A DNA stretch of 64,000 nt. Source: Candidatus Dechloromonas phosphorivorans. GTDB taxonomy: Bacteria; Pseudomonadota; Gammaproteobacteria; Burkholderiales; Rhodocyclaceae. Under the pieces are notes generated by a model that was given only the letters and a program-made list of their open reading frames with translations, ran no database searches and had not been told where the DNA came from. Below are positions 9,701 through 18,037 of the stretch, piece after piece (position 1 is the stretch's first letter; the number at the start of each line of letters is the position of its first letter). The translations under genes were made by a program, and so were the position numbers. The DNA lies in assembly GCA_016714975.1 (NCBI GenBank), contig JADKBR010000001.1:248001-312000 (forward strand), given 5' to 3'.

Positions 9701-9792
9701 CGCGTATAGGAAACGATGCCGATCAGCATGACGACCAGCGAGAGCACCGTTGCGAAGACCGGTCGCTCGATGCAGACGTCGGAAATTTTCAT
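6745..9792 (-). CDS. RND efflux transporter, inner-membrane component (HAE1 type)
   Basis: This is a 1015-residue AcrB/MdtB-like proton-driven pump. It starts MKISDVCIERPVFATVLSLV and has the TM4 proton-relay pair in GLVVDDAIVVLENI. Two large periplasmic loops and the second-half repeat (GLTFSLALAFIYLVLAAQFE, GLVTLVGLITKHGILIVEFAN) complete it. Full family length with no break. It overlaps the upstream adaptor by 4 nt (ATGA). No outer-membrane factor gene is nearby, so it probably uses a shared TolC-like channel. Substrates cannot be read from sequence. Confidence 0.95.
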   Translation of the reverse strand: MKISDVCIERPVFATVLSLVVMLIGIVSYTRLPVREYPKIDEPVVTVDTTYRGASAEIIESQVTKPLEDSLAGIEGIEVITSISRAENSQISVRFKLERAPDSAAADVRDRVSRVRNKLPDSVDEPVIAKVEADANPIIWIAFSSDKHSALEVTDFANRIVKPRLQTLPGAADVRIFGERKFAMRVWLDRARLAAYQLTPADVEDALRKQNVEVPAGRIESREREFSVVANTDLTAPEGFGAIVVKTANGYPVRIADLGRVEIGAASERSSVRFNGRSAVALGVIKQATANPLELSKALRAELPKITSELPPGMRADIAYDSSIFIDRSIDAVFKTIGEAILLVLAIIFFFLRNFRATLIPLVTIPVSLVGAFAIMFVLGFTINTLTLLALVLAIGLVVDDAIVVLENIYRHIEKGMPKMQAALQGSQEIGFAVVAMTLTLAAVYAPVAFMTGRTGKLFIEFALTLAGAVLVSGFVALTLSPMMCSLLLKHEEKHGKAFVAVENFLNWLNSGYKRVLTAALNRRWIIMTGFVAVAASCVALLGVLKSELAPVEDRGVILGVFLGPDGATLDYTDKYARQIEAIYSETKDVERFFVVSGNPTVSQGISFVGLTDWKARDRRSPDVAKELFPKFGNIPGVLAFPVTPPSLGQSPRERPINFVIVTSASYEELQQVTSQFLGELAKNPGLTNVDTDLKLNKPELSVEVRRDKAADMGVLVESIGRTLETLLGGRQVTRFKRDGEQYDVIVQVADSDRRNPDDIRDIYVRGRDGSMISLDNLVDVSETVAPRELNHFGQRRAVTITANLAPGYTMGEALSFMDGIATQLLKPGYAVDYNGQTREFRQSSSSLGLTFSLALAFIYLVLAAQFESFRDPFIIMLTVPLSMAGALLALWLSGGTLNVYSEIGLVTLVGLITKHGILIVEFANQLQEKGLELKEAVIESATLRLRPILMTTGAMVLGAFPLALATGAGAESRQQIGWVIVGGLLLGTFFTLFVVPTVYTLLAARKGPVAVHAS

Positions 9793-10973
9793 TTGGCTTC
9801 CGCCGGCCTCGGCTGCTCAGCCGCCATGCCCGACATGCCATCCTTTCCTGCCGGTGCCAGTGCCGGTGCCGCTGGCGCGCCCTCCCCAATTGCCCGCACC
9901 GCCGCGCCATCGCGCAGCTTGAGCTGGCCGGCGGTGACGATCAGATCGCCGGCGGCGAGCCCGTCGACAATCTCCACCTGCGCCGCGCGGCGCACGCCGA
10001 GCTTGACCCTGGTGGCGACCGCCTTGCCGTCGACGACCTTGAACACCATTGGCTGCGCACCGGGAACGATCGCCTGCTCAGGCGCCATCAGCACATTCCT
10101 GCGCTCGCCGAACAACAGGCGGACGCGGACGAACATGCCGGGGCGCAAGTTCCCGGCAGCGTTGTCGAGGCGCGCCCGGCTGGAGATCGCGCGGCCGTTC
10201 TGGTCGACCATCGGGTCAACCGCGTCGAGCACCCCCGCGAACTGCTGCCCCGGCAGTGCATCGGTGCTGACCTCGACGACCTGGCCCTTGATAACGCGGC
10301 CGAGATAGGTTTCTGGCAGCTTGAAGTCTACGCGCAGCGTGGCGAGATCCTCGATGTTGATCAGTTCCTGTCCTTCCTTGACGTAATCGCCGACGCTGAC
10401 GTTGCGCAAGCCGACCATACCGGTGAACGGCGCCTTGATGCGCATCCTGCCGACCTTGGCCTCGGCCAGCTGGACGGCGGCCTCCTGCACCTTGAGCGCC
10501 GCCCCGGAGTTGTCGAGTGCCTGCTGGCTGAGAAACTTCTTTTCCAGCAATTCCAGGTTGCGCTTGTTGCTGCTATGCGCCAGCGCCAGATTCGCCCGCG
10601 CCTGCTGCAATTCAGCCTCCTGGACGGCCGCATCGAGCGCCACCAGCACCGTGCCGCGGCTGACGATCGTGCCATCCCGAAAACTGATCGCCGCAATACG
10701 CCCGGGGGTTTCCGCACGCAGGACGACCGATTCCCTGGATTTCAGGTTGCCGACCGCGCTTGCTTCCTCGGAGAAATCGCTGGTGCCGATCCGCGCCACC
10801 TCGACCGCCACCGCGAAGCCGCCGGCCGGGCCGCCGGGGGCTTTGCTCGCACCGTTATTGCCCGTGGGCGTGGCGGCAGCGGGCGCCCGATTCGCCGTAT
10901 AGGCAACATAGCCGAGGCCGACCAGCCCGGCGAGCGCCAAGGCCACAATTCCGAATCGTCTGTTGTTGTTCAT
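9789..10973 (-). CDS. RND periplasmic adaptor (membrane fusion protein)
   Basis: This AcrA-family adaptor is 394 residues from the ATG at 10973 (398 from 10985). The N-terminal anchor FGIVALALAGLVGLGYVAY is followed by the barrel-sandwich half SVVLRAETPGRIAAISFRDG, a coiled-coil hairpin (QEAELQQARANLALAHSSN), then the second lipoyl half (MRIKAPFTGMVGLRNVSVGDYV). The tail is Ala/Pro-rich. It links the RND pump to an outer-membrane channel. An operator-like palindrome lies just upstream. Confidence 0.92.
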   Translation of the reverse strand: MNNNRRFGIVALALAGLVGLGYVAYTANRAPAAATPTGNNGASKAPGGPAGGFAVAVEVARIGTSDFSEEASAVGNLKSRESVVLRAETPGRIAAISFRDGTIVSRGTVLVALDAAVQEAELQQARANLALAHSSNKRNLELLEKKFLSQQALDNSGAALKVQEAAVQLAEAKVGRMRIKAPFTGMVGLRNVSVGDYVKEGQELINIEDLATLRVDFKLPETYLGRVIKGQVVEVSTDALPGQQFAGVLDAVDPMVDQNGRAISSRARLDNAAGNLRPGMFVRVRLLFGERRNVLMAPEQAIVPGAQPMVFKVVDGKAVATRVKLGVRRAAQVEIVDGLAAGDLIVTAGQLKLRDGAAVRAIGEGAPAAPALAPAGKDGMSGMAAEQPRPAEAK

Positions 10974-10991
10974 CTCGCGTGCCATTCTTGC

Positions 10992-11026
10992 TACTGACCA
11001 ACGAGTCAGTAGTGGCCGATATTGTA
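10992..11026 (-). promoter_or_regulatory. Promoter and palindromic operator of the RND operon
   Basis: On the minus strand a -10-like TACAAT (11021-11026) is followed by a palindrome TACTGAC-6 nt-GTCAGTA (10992-11011) that would overlap the transcription start, ending just ahead of the adaptor start codon. A 7-bp-arm palindrome at this position is typical for TetR-family repression of RND pumps. No tetR gene is in the window, so the repressor is inferred. Confidence 0.55.
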
Positions 11027-11059
11027 TCCAAGTGATGGCATGGCGAGAAATGTTTCAGC

Positions 11060-11684
11060 CTAATGCATCGCATCGAGCTGCGCCGGGGACACGGGGGCCA
11101 GCGATTTCCGGGGCAAGCCCGGACCGGGCTCCGGCTCATCGGGCTCGAACGCGCCATGGCAGGAACGATCATTGCGCTCGCCGGCTTTCAGCGGCGCCGC
11201 GCGGACCAAAACGACACCGGCACGAATCATGTCGAGATATTCGGCGACCGCGCGGGAAACGTCGAGGATGCGCTTGCGGTTCCGGGCGTGCATGCGGTCA
11301 TTGATCTTGACCAGGACACACCGATTGTTGTCGAGGCGCCGGACGGCAACCCAACTGCCGAGTGGAAATCCATTGCTGGCAGCAGTGAATCCACGCGAGT
11401 CGAAAATTTCCCCGGTCGCCGTACGCCGGCCGTGAAAATCCTGAGAGTAGTAACTCGCCGAGCCATGCAATCCGGTCAACTGCGATTCGACGATCTCCGC
11501 CGTCCCGATCTCCGAAGCCGAACCGGGGGCAGGCCGCGTGGTGCCCTTGTTGCCATCGACTTTCTTGGTGGCAACCTTCTTGGCTGGCACCGGTTTTTGC
11601 GCGGCCTTCTCCACCGCCCACAGCGACCCGTGCAAACCAGCCAACAACAAGCTGCACGCCAGCGCGGCAGCCCGGTGCAGGCGC

Positions 11685-11713
<29 letters not shown>
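11060..11713 (-). CDS. rlpA: RlpA-like septal lytic transglycosylase / double-psi beta-barrel protein
   Basis: This is a 217-residue exported protein with an N-terminal signal (AAALACSLLLAGLHGSLWA) and a basic linker. The RlpA double-psi beta-barrel follows: GSASYYSQDFHGRRTATGEI...NGFPLGSWVAVRRL...VKINDRMH...RILDVSRAVAEYL. RlpA cleaves glycan strands that lack stem peptides at the septum. No SPOR domain is present after the barrel; the tail is Pro-rich. It overlaps the 3' end of purM by 29 nt. Confidence 0.88.
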
Positions 11714-12725
<1,012 letters not shown>

Positions 12726-12897
12726 GGCAGCTGACTGTCGCGGTCGACGGTTGGAAGAGGGCAAATTTTACCGCAAGCCAAGGCTCGCCGCCCGGCAAAA
12801 CCGGGCAAGCCGCTGAACAAACCCGGTTTCTCCGATCCCCGGAATGCACCCGTGACGTCCTGCTGACCACGCCACAGACGACCGCTTCTCGGCGAGG

Positions 12898-13347
12898 CTA
12901 GGGGTGCACGTTGAGCCTGACCCGAAAGCGCGCCCTGACCGATGACTCGCCTTCCCAGTGGCGCCAGTATTTCAACGTGATCTCTCCGCTGCCAACATTC
13001 TTGCCGCGGAAGGTGAACGCAACCTCGCCACCCGACCCAAGAGCACTCGCCGGGTAAGCGGCTTCGCTGGCAATCGCCTCAATCACGCGCTCGTCGTAGC
13101 GATCAATCGTCCAGCGGTAACCGGTGGTCGCATTCTCCGGCAGGCTTACGCGTACCGACTCACCGCACCCGATATCCAGCGTTCGTCCGTTGTCGCTTTC
13201 GCCAATTGTCAGCATCGCCCGGGATTCATGTTCCGAGTTGGGAAACGAAACTGCGCTGGCGGCATGCATGAGACATGCACCCGCCAGCACCGCCAGCCAA
13301 GCCAAGGACCGGATGCGAATTCTCGCCTTCGGCCCGGCCTCGCGCAT
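12898..13347 (-). CDS. Chagasin-family (I42) cysteine protease inhibitor, exported
   Basis: This 149-residue protein has an N-terminal signal sequence (LAWLAVLAGACLMHAASA). The three inhibitory loops of chagasin-type I42 inhibitors are in order: NATTGY (72-77), the GSGGE loop (104-108) and a YWRHWEGE segment (127-134) corresponding to the RPW loop. These loops normally plug the active site of papain-family proteases. It lies 9 nt downstream of a papain-like protease gene and has no strong ribosome site of its own, so translation is probably coupled. The signal implies that the inhibitor acts in the periplasm or outside. Confidence 0.85.
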   Translation of the reverse strand: MREAGPKARIRIRSLAWLAVLAGACLMHAASAVSFPNSEHESRAMLTIGESDNGRTLDIGCGESVRVSLPENATTGYRWTIDRYDERVIEAIASEAAYPASALGSGGEVAFTFRGKNVGSGEITLKYWRHWEGESSVRARFRVRLNVHP

Positions 13348-13356
13348 GGCGTTCGC

Positions 13357-14169
13357 TCAGAGGGTCGCGCCGTAGCTCTCGTTGAAGAAGCCGGCAGTGA
13401 TATAGGCCTCGCTTGCGTAGCCGAAACCCTTGTCGCCCCAGCCCGTACCCCAGCTGTTGCGAACGATGAAGCGCTTGTCCGCCGTATAGCCGACGATACA
13501 TATGGCATGGCCGCCGCGTGTGGTGGCTGGCTTGAAATTATCCAGTTTGCCTTTGTTGGCCTTGGCGTTATCCCAGGTCGCGTCCACGTTCAATGCGGCC
13601 ATGAATGGGCCTTGGTTCGCGAGCCATGTCCGCCAATTGGCAAAGTTCTTGCCGAGGTTGAAATAAGATGCGATGCGACGGGTGGCCGCGGTTGCGTAAA
13701 AATCATCCTCGCTGCCCAGGTACATCGCCGTTGCTACATGGAAGGGCAACAGGGACTCAGGCACCGATCCGTACTTGCGCAGGAACTCCATGGCGGCCTT
13801 GAGGCTGGTGCCGGCGCCTTCGATAAAGGTTTGCGGACGACTGGTAAACTCATCGGTTTCCTTCGACGACATCCAAGTGCAGCGCGGCGACAGCCGCCCG
13901 TCTTGCGGCAGCTTGCCGGCCTTGACCATGTGGTAGCGTGCGACGCCGTCGGTCGATGCCCAGCCAACGCACGAACCTGTCGATTCCTGGTCGCCGATGC
14001 CCCACCAGGCGGCGCGAAGGTCCACGCTGGCCGGCAGGGCGGCGGCCGGCGCCGCGATCGCGCTGGCCGCGATGGCATTGCCGATGTTCCAGTCGCGCTC
14101 CGTCTTGCTCGACGGCAGGACATTGCAGATACGATTTTGTTCCGGATTTTCCTTTGATTTCGTAGCCAT
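13357..14169 (-). CDS. Papain-like (C1A) cysteine peptidase
   Basis: This 270-residue C1 peptidase has the oxyanion Gln61 and catalytic Cys67 in GDQESTGSCVGWAS, His201 in RGGHAICIVGY, and Asn218 in NSWGTGWGDKGFGYAS. All catalytic elements are present. The region before the catalytic domain is only about 45 residues, Ala-rich (29-46) and not a standard Sec signal, so export is unclear. The start at 14169 is chosen because AAGGAG lies 7-8 nt upstream of it and only 1-2 nt from the in-frame ATG at 14175. It is followed at once by the inhibitor gene. Enzymes of this type are uncommon in betaproteobacteria. Confidence 0.88.
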   Translation of the reverse strand: MATKSKENPEQNRICNVLPSSKTERDWNIGNAIAASAIAAPAAALPASVDLRAAWWGIGDQESTGSCVGWASTDGVARYHMVKAGKLPQDGRLSPRCTWMSSKETDEFTSRPQTFIEGAGTSLKAAMEFLRKYGSVPESLLPFHVATAMYLGSEDDFYATAATRRIASYFNLGKNFANWRTWLANQGPFMAALNVDATWDNAKANKGKLDNFKPATTRGGHAICIVGYTADKRFIVRNSWGTGWGDKGFGYASEAYITAGFFNESYGATL

Positions 14170-14256
14170 GAACATTCTCCTTCATCCAAGAAAGGGGGCC
14201 AGGTGCAGACGATGATTTCGCTCACTCGGCGTTACGGCAGGCAGCTTCGAGTCCAT

Positions 14257-14313
14257 GGGCGGGCAGTCATCGCCCCCTTGCGACACACAGGACTGTGCAA
14301 GACCTGCCCGCCC
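14257..14313 (-). other. Inverted repeat in the 300-nt leader of the protease-inhibitor operon
   Basis: The 309-nt gap between the protease start and hda contains a perfect 10-bp inverted repeat, GGGCGGGCAG (14257-14266) and CTGCCCGCCC (14304-14313), around a 37-nt loop. It lies about 90 nt upstream of the protease start codon and is followed by no T-run. It could be a structured mRNA leader. I could not match it to a known riboswitch. On the other strand an extended -10 (TG-C-TAAAAT, 14443-14451) could serve hda. Confidence 0.4.
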
Positions 14314-14478
14314 TTGTGGCGCCCAAAGGTCACGGCGCAACCCGGCAACAGTCAGGAACCCAACACCACTTGCCAAATGCATCTTCCGCTACCAACTGAC
14401 CGCAGTCAAGCGCGGAGCAAAAAATGGATGAGTCATGGTCAATGCTAAAATCGCTGTCCCTGTCCTCGTCCAACACCC

Positions 14479-15144
14479 ATGCACCAACTGATTCTAGATT
14501 TGCTGCCGGAGAGCGCGCCGACGCTGGACAATTTCGTCGCCGGCGGCAACGCGGAAACAGTTGCTGCCTTGACCGGCTGGCTGGCCGGCGCACGCCCCGA
14601 GACTTCGTTCTGCCTGTGGGGTGAAGCGGGATCGGGCCGCTCGCATCTGCTGCTGGCCAGCGGTTTCACCAGCATCGATGCGCTGCTCGACCCGGCCCTG
14701 AGCAAAGCCACCAATGCCGAACAAATGGCCGTCGACCATGTCGAAGCGCTCAACGAGGCCGGGCAGATCGCCCTGTTCAACCACTTCAACCGCCTGAAAA
14801 TGGCCGGCGGGCAGTTGTTGACCGCAGCCGACCGGCCACCGGCCCATCTCGCGCTGCGTGAAGACCTGCGCACCCGCCTCGGCTCGGGGCTGATCTATCG
14901 CTTGCAACCGCTGTCGGATGGCGAGAAGGTCGCCGCCCTCGCCGCCCAGGCCCGGGAACGCGGCCTCAAGCTATCGCTGGAAAGCATCGACTACGTGATG
15001 CGCCACGCCCCGCGCGACATGCGTACCTTGTCCGCCTTCATCGGCGCGCTCGACCGCTACACGCTCGAACACAAACGCGCCGTCACGCTGGCCTTGCTGC
15101 GCGAACTGCTCAACGAAACCCTGCTGCCGGATCTCAGACAATGA
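14479..15144 (+). CDS. hda: DnaA regulatory inactivator Hda
   Basis: Hda is a 221-residue DnaA-like AAA+ protein that, with the DNA-loaded beta clamp, triggers DnaA-ATP hydrolysis. The N-terminus MHQLILDLLPESAPTLDNFV carries the clamp-binding QLxLDL-like motif. The Walker A region reads WGEAGSGRSHLLLA, and the sensor region is YVMRHAPRDMRTLSAFIGALD. The length is normal. It overlaps the following HAD gene by 4 nt. Confidence 0.93.
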   Translation: MHQLILDLLPESAPTLDNFVAGGNAETVAALTGWLAGARPETSFCLWGEAGSGRSHLLLASGFTSIDALLDPALSKATNAEQMAVDHVEALNEAGQIALFNHFNRLKMAGGQLLTAADRPPAHLALREDLRTRLGSGLIYRLQPLSDGEKVAALAAQARERGLKLSLESIDYVMRHAPRDMRTLSAFIGALDRYTLEHKRAVTLALLRELLNETLLPDLRQ

Positions 15145-15809
15145 ACCTTGCCCTGTTCGACCTCGACAACACCCTCCTGGCCGGCGACTCCGATTTCGAG
15201 TGGGCGCAATTCCTGATCGGCAAGGGCGTCGTCGACCGCGAAGTGCAGGAAGCCAGGAACATCGCGTTCTACGACCAGTACAAGGCCGGCACGCTCGACA
15301 TCCACGAGTTCCTGACGTTCCAGCTGGCGCCGCTGACCCGTCATGCGCGTACCGAGCTCGATGCCTGGCACCGCGAATACATGGATCGCCACATCCGCCC
15401 GCTGATCGGCGAACCGGCGCGCCAACTGGTGCGGCAACATCTGGACAGCGGCGACCTGTGCGCCATCGTCACCGCCACCAACAGCTTCGTCACCGGCGCG
15501 ATCGCCCGCGAATTCGGCATTGCCCACCTGATCGCCACGGTTGCCGCGGTCGACCCGCAGAATGGGGCGTTTTCCGGCAGCCCGCGCGGCACGCCCTCGT
15601 TCCGCGACGGCAAGGTCGAACGCGTTGAAAGCTGGCTCGAATCGCTCGGCCTCTGGTGGGGCAGCTTCGCCGAAAGCTTTTTCTATAGCGACTCGCACAA
15701 CGACCTGCCGCTGATGGGCAAGGTCACGACGCCGGTGGTCGTCGACCCGGACCAGAAGCTGCACCGGCACAGCCGAGAAATGGGCTGGAAAATCATCACT
15801 TTGCGGTAG
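15141..15809 (+). CDS. HAD-superfamily IB phosphatase (SerB-like)
   Basis: This 222-residue HAD-IB hydrolase has motif I FDLDNTLLAGDSD, motif II IVTATNSF and motif III/IV FFYSDSHNDLPLM. It belongs to the group annotated as phosphoserine phosphatase-like or histidinol-phosphatase-like. The true substrate is not decidable from the sequence. It sits between hda and pcnB, an order common in betaproteobacteria, and starts inside the hda stop (ATGA). Confidence 0.88.
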   Translation: MNLALFDLDNTLLAGDSDFEWAQFLIGKGVVDREVQEARNIAFYDQYKAGTLDIHEFLTFQLAPLTRHARTELDAWHREYMDRHIRPLIGEPARQLVRQHLDSGDLCAIVTATNSFVTGAIAREFGIAHLIATVAAVDPQNGAFSGSPRGTPSFRDGKVERVESWLESLGLWWGSFAESFFYSDSHNDLPLMGKVTTPVVVDPDQKLHRHSREMGWKIITLR

Positions 15810-15857
15810 AATCGGCGCTTTTTCGCAGCGCGCCATGCGCTTCCTGAACGGCACTAC

Positions 15858-17201
15858 GTGATCCGCAAACTCATTTCCCGCGTCTTCGGCAGCAAGAAGG
15901 CCGTCGCCAGCCACCACGAACCGGCGGTCATCCCCGTCTCCCGCCACGGCATCACCCGCGACCGCATCAGCGCCGGCAGCCGGCGCGTCTGTGAAGGTTT
16001 GCAGCAGCAAGGCCACAAGGCCTATGTCGTCGGCGGCGCGGTACGCGACCTGCTGATCGGCGCCGAGCCCAAGGACTTCGACATCGCCACCGATGCTACG
16101 CCGGATGAGATCCGCCGCGCCTTCCGCCGGTCGCGCGCTATTGGCCGCCGCTTCCAGATCGTCCATGTGATGATGGGCCAGGAGACGATGGAGGTCACCA
16201 CCTTCCGCGGCATGCTCGATGCCAATACCAAGACCGACGAACACGGCCGCGTGCTGCACGACAACGTTTTCGGTTCGCAGGCCGACGACGCCGCGCGCCG
16301 TGACTTCACCGCCAACGCGCTCTACTATGATCCGGCCACCGAAGCGATCATCGACTACCACCACGGCGTCGGCGATCTCAAGCAGAAAACCCTGCGCATG
16401 ATCGGCGAGCCGCGCGCCCGCTACCGCGAGGACCCGGTGCGCATGCTGCGCGCCGTGCGCCTGGCCGCCAAGCTCGGTCTGATCATCGATCCGGCGGCGA
16501 GCAAGCCGATCCGCGAAATGGCCGAACTGCTGGAAAACGTGCCGCCGGCCCGCCTCTTCGACGAGATGCTCAAGCTACTGACCTCGGGCCACTCGGTAAA
16601 CTGCATCACCCGCTTGCGTGACGAAGGCCTGCATCACGGCCTGCTGCCGCTGCTCGACGTCATTCTCGAACAACCAATGGGCGAGAAGTTCGTCATGCTC
16701 GCCCTGGCCAATACCGACGACCGCGTCCGCGCGGGCAAGGGCATCTCGCCCGGCTTCCTGTTCGCCACGCTGCTCTGGCACGAGGTGCTGGCGCACTGGG
16801 AAAAGCTGAAGGCTGCCGGCGAAACGAAAATCCCGGCGCTCTATCAGGCGATGGACACGGTACTCGACGTGCAGGGCGAAAAGCTCGCCATCACCCGGCG
16901 CATCGCCGGCGACATCAAGGATATCTGGTCCCTGCAGCCGCGCTTCGAGTCGCGCGCCGGCAAGCGCCCCTACGGCCTGCTCGAACACCCGCGTTTCCGT
17001 GCCGGTTACGACTTCCTGCTGCTGCGTGCCGAATCCGGCGAAGTCGAAGCGGATCTGGGCGACTGGTGGACACGTTTCCAGAATGCCGACGGCGAAGGAA
17101 GGGCGCAGATGCTGCTGCCGGAACAGGCCGGCGACCGCAAGCGCCGGCGCCGGCGGAGAAATCCCGCGGCGCCAGGTGTCGACCGCAACAGCACCCAGTG
17201 A
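15858..17201 (+). CDS. pcnB: Poly(A) polymerase I
   Basis: PcnB adds poly(A) tails to RNAs and promotes their decay. The 447-residue protein starts at GTG 15858 and has the nucleotidyltransferase signature VVGGAVRDLLIGAEPKDFDIATDA, then RRFQIVHVMMG and DFTANALYYDP. The RNA-binding segment is RYREDPVRMLRAVRLAAKLG. The C-terminus is basic (KRRRRRRNP), typical of bacterial poly(A) polymerases versus CCA-adding enzymes. The stop overlaps the folK GTG. Confidence 0.94.
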   Translation: MIRKLISRVFGSKKAVASHHEPAVIPVSRHGITRDRISAGSRRVCEGLQQQGHKAYVVGGAVRDLLIGAEPKDFDIATDATPDEIRRAFRRSRAIGRRFQIVHVMMGQETMEVTTFRGMLDANTKTDEHGRVLHDNVFGSQADDAARRDFTANALYYDPATEAIIDYHHGVGDLKQKTLRMIGEPRARYREDPVRMLRAVRLAAKLGLIIDPAASKPIREMAELLENVPPARLFDEMLKLLTSGHSVNCITRLRDEGLHHGLLPLLDVILEQPMGEKFVMLALANTDDRVRAGKGISPGFLFATLLWHEVLAHWEKLKAAGETKIPALYQAMDTVLDVQGEKLAITRRIAGDIKDIWSLQPRFESRAGKRPYGLLEHPRFRAGYDFLLLRAESGEVEADLGDWWTRFQNADGEGRAQMLLPEQAGDRKRRRRRRNPAAPGVDRNSTQ

Positions 17202-17674
17202 ACACCGCCTACGTCGCCCTCGGCGCCAACATCGGCGAGCCGGCGGCCACCGTGCTTGCTGCCTTCACGGCACTCGCCGTACTGCCGGAAAGCCGCGTCC
17301 TGCGCACTTCGTCGCTCTACCGTACGGCCCCGGTCGGCCTCAGGAACCAGCCCGACTTCATCAACGCCGCGGCTGCGCTGGAAACCACCCTCGGCGCCGA
17401 AGCGCTGCTCGATGCCCTGCTCGATCTTGAAGTCCGTTTCGGACGCCACCGTCGCGACCGCAACGGGCCGCGCACCCTCGACCTCGACCTGCTGCTCTAC
17501 AACGACAGCAAAATCGACCAGCCGCGCCTGACGCTGCCTCACCCAAGACTCCATCTGCGCGCCTTCGTCCTCCGCCCGCTGGCCGAGATCGCACCCGACC
17601 TGACGATCCCCGGGCGTGGCAGCGTCGCCGCCTGGCTACCGGCGGTGGCCAGTCAGGGCGTCGTCCGCCTGTGA
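17198..17674 (+). CDS. folK: 2-amino-4-hydroxy-6-hydroxymethyldihydropteridine pyrophosphokinase
   Basis: HPPK transfers pyrophosphate from ATP in folate synthesis. Starting at GTG 17198 (overlapping the pcnB stop as GTGA), the 158-residue protein begins (M)NTAYVALGANIGEPAATV. It has SSLYRTAPVGLRNQPDFINAA and the metal/ATP motif RDRNGPRTLDLDLLLYND, ending PHPRLHLRAFVLRPLAEI. The pcnB-folK order is common in betaproteobacteria. Confidence 0.94.
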   Translation: MNTAYVALGANIGEPAATVLAAFTALAVLPESRVLRTSSLYRTAPVGLRNQPDFINAAAALETTLGAEALLDALLDLEVRFGRHRRDRNGPRTLDLDLLLYNDSKIDQPRLTLPHPRLHLRAFVLRPLAEIAPDLTIPGRGSVAAWLPAVASQGVVRL

Positions 17675-18030
17675 CCCTGTTCGGCGCGCACATCCCGGTG
17701 CTGTGGCAAACGGTGGTTCTGCTCGGGCTGTCGAATGTCTTCATGACCTTCGCCTGGTAGCACCTCAAGCACCTCAGCGAAAATCCGTGGTGGATCGCGG
17801 CGCTGATCTCCTGGGGCATCGCGCTGTTCGAATACCTGATCCAGGTCCCCGCCAACCGGATCGGCAACAGCGAGATGAGCCTCGCGCAACTGAAGATCCT
17901 GCAGGAAGTCATCACCCTTACCATCTTCGTGCCCTTCGTCATTTTTTACATGGATCAGCCGCTCAAGCTTGACTATTTGTGGGCCGCACTGTGTATCCTA
18001 GGCGCCGTCTATTTCGTGTTCCGCTCATAA
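17671..18030 (+). pseudogene. DMT-like small membrane protein (DUF486) interrupted by an in-frame TAG
   Basis: From GTG 17671 (overlapping the folK stop) the frame reads a DUF486/DMT-like protein. SNVFMTFAW comes first, a TAG at 17758-17760 follows, then HLKHLSENPWWIAALISWG, FEYLIQVPANRIG, LAQLKILQEVITL and a C-terminal YLWAALCILGAVYFVFRS ending at 18030. Family members read FAWYGHLKHL here, so the stop fits a 3-nt deletion that turned Tyr-Gly codons into TAG. The rest of the frame is intact over 120 codons, so the event is recent or a sequence error. Confidence 0.8.
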
Positions 18031-18037
18031 CACGCCC

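Noticed and set aside
14170..14478. Cyclic-di-GMP or cobalamin riboswitch upstream of the protease
   Set aside because: Conserved cores of these riboswitches are not present; only a single inverted repeat is supported.
17758..17760. TAG in the DUF486 gene read as pyrrolysine or another recoded residue
   Set aside because: Nothing in the window suggests stop-codon recoding, and the missing Tyr-Gly codons explain the TAG as a small deletion.
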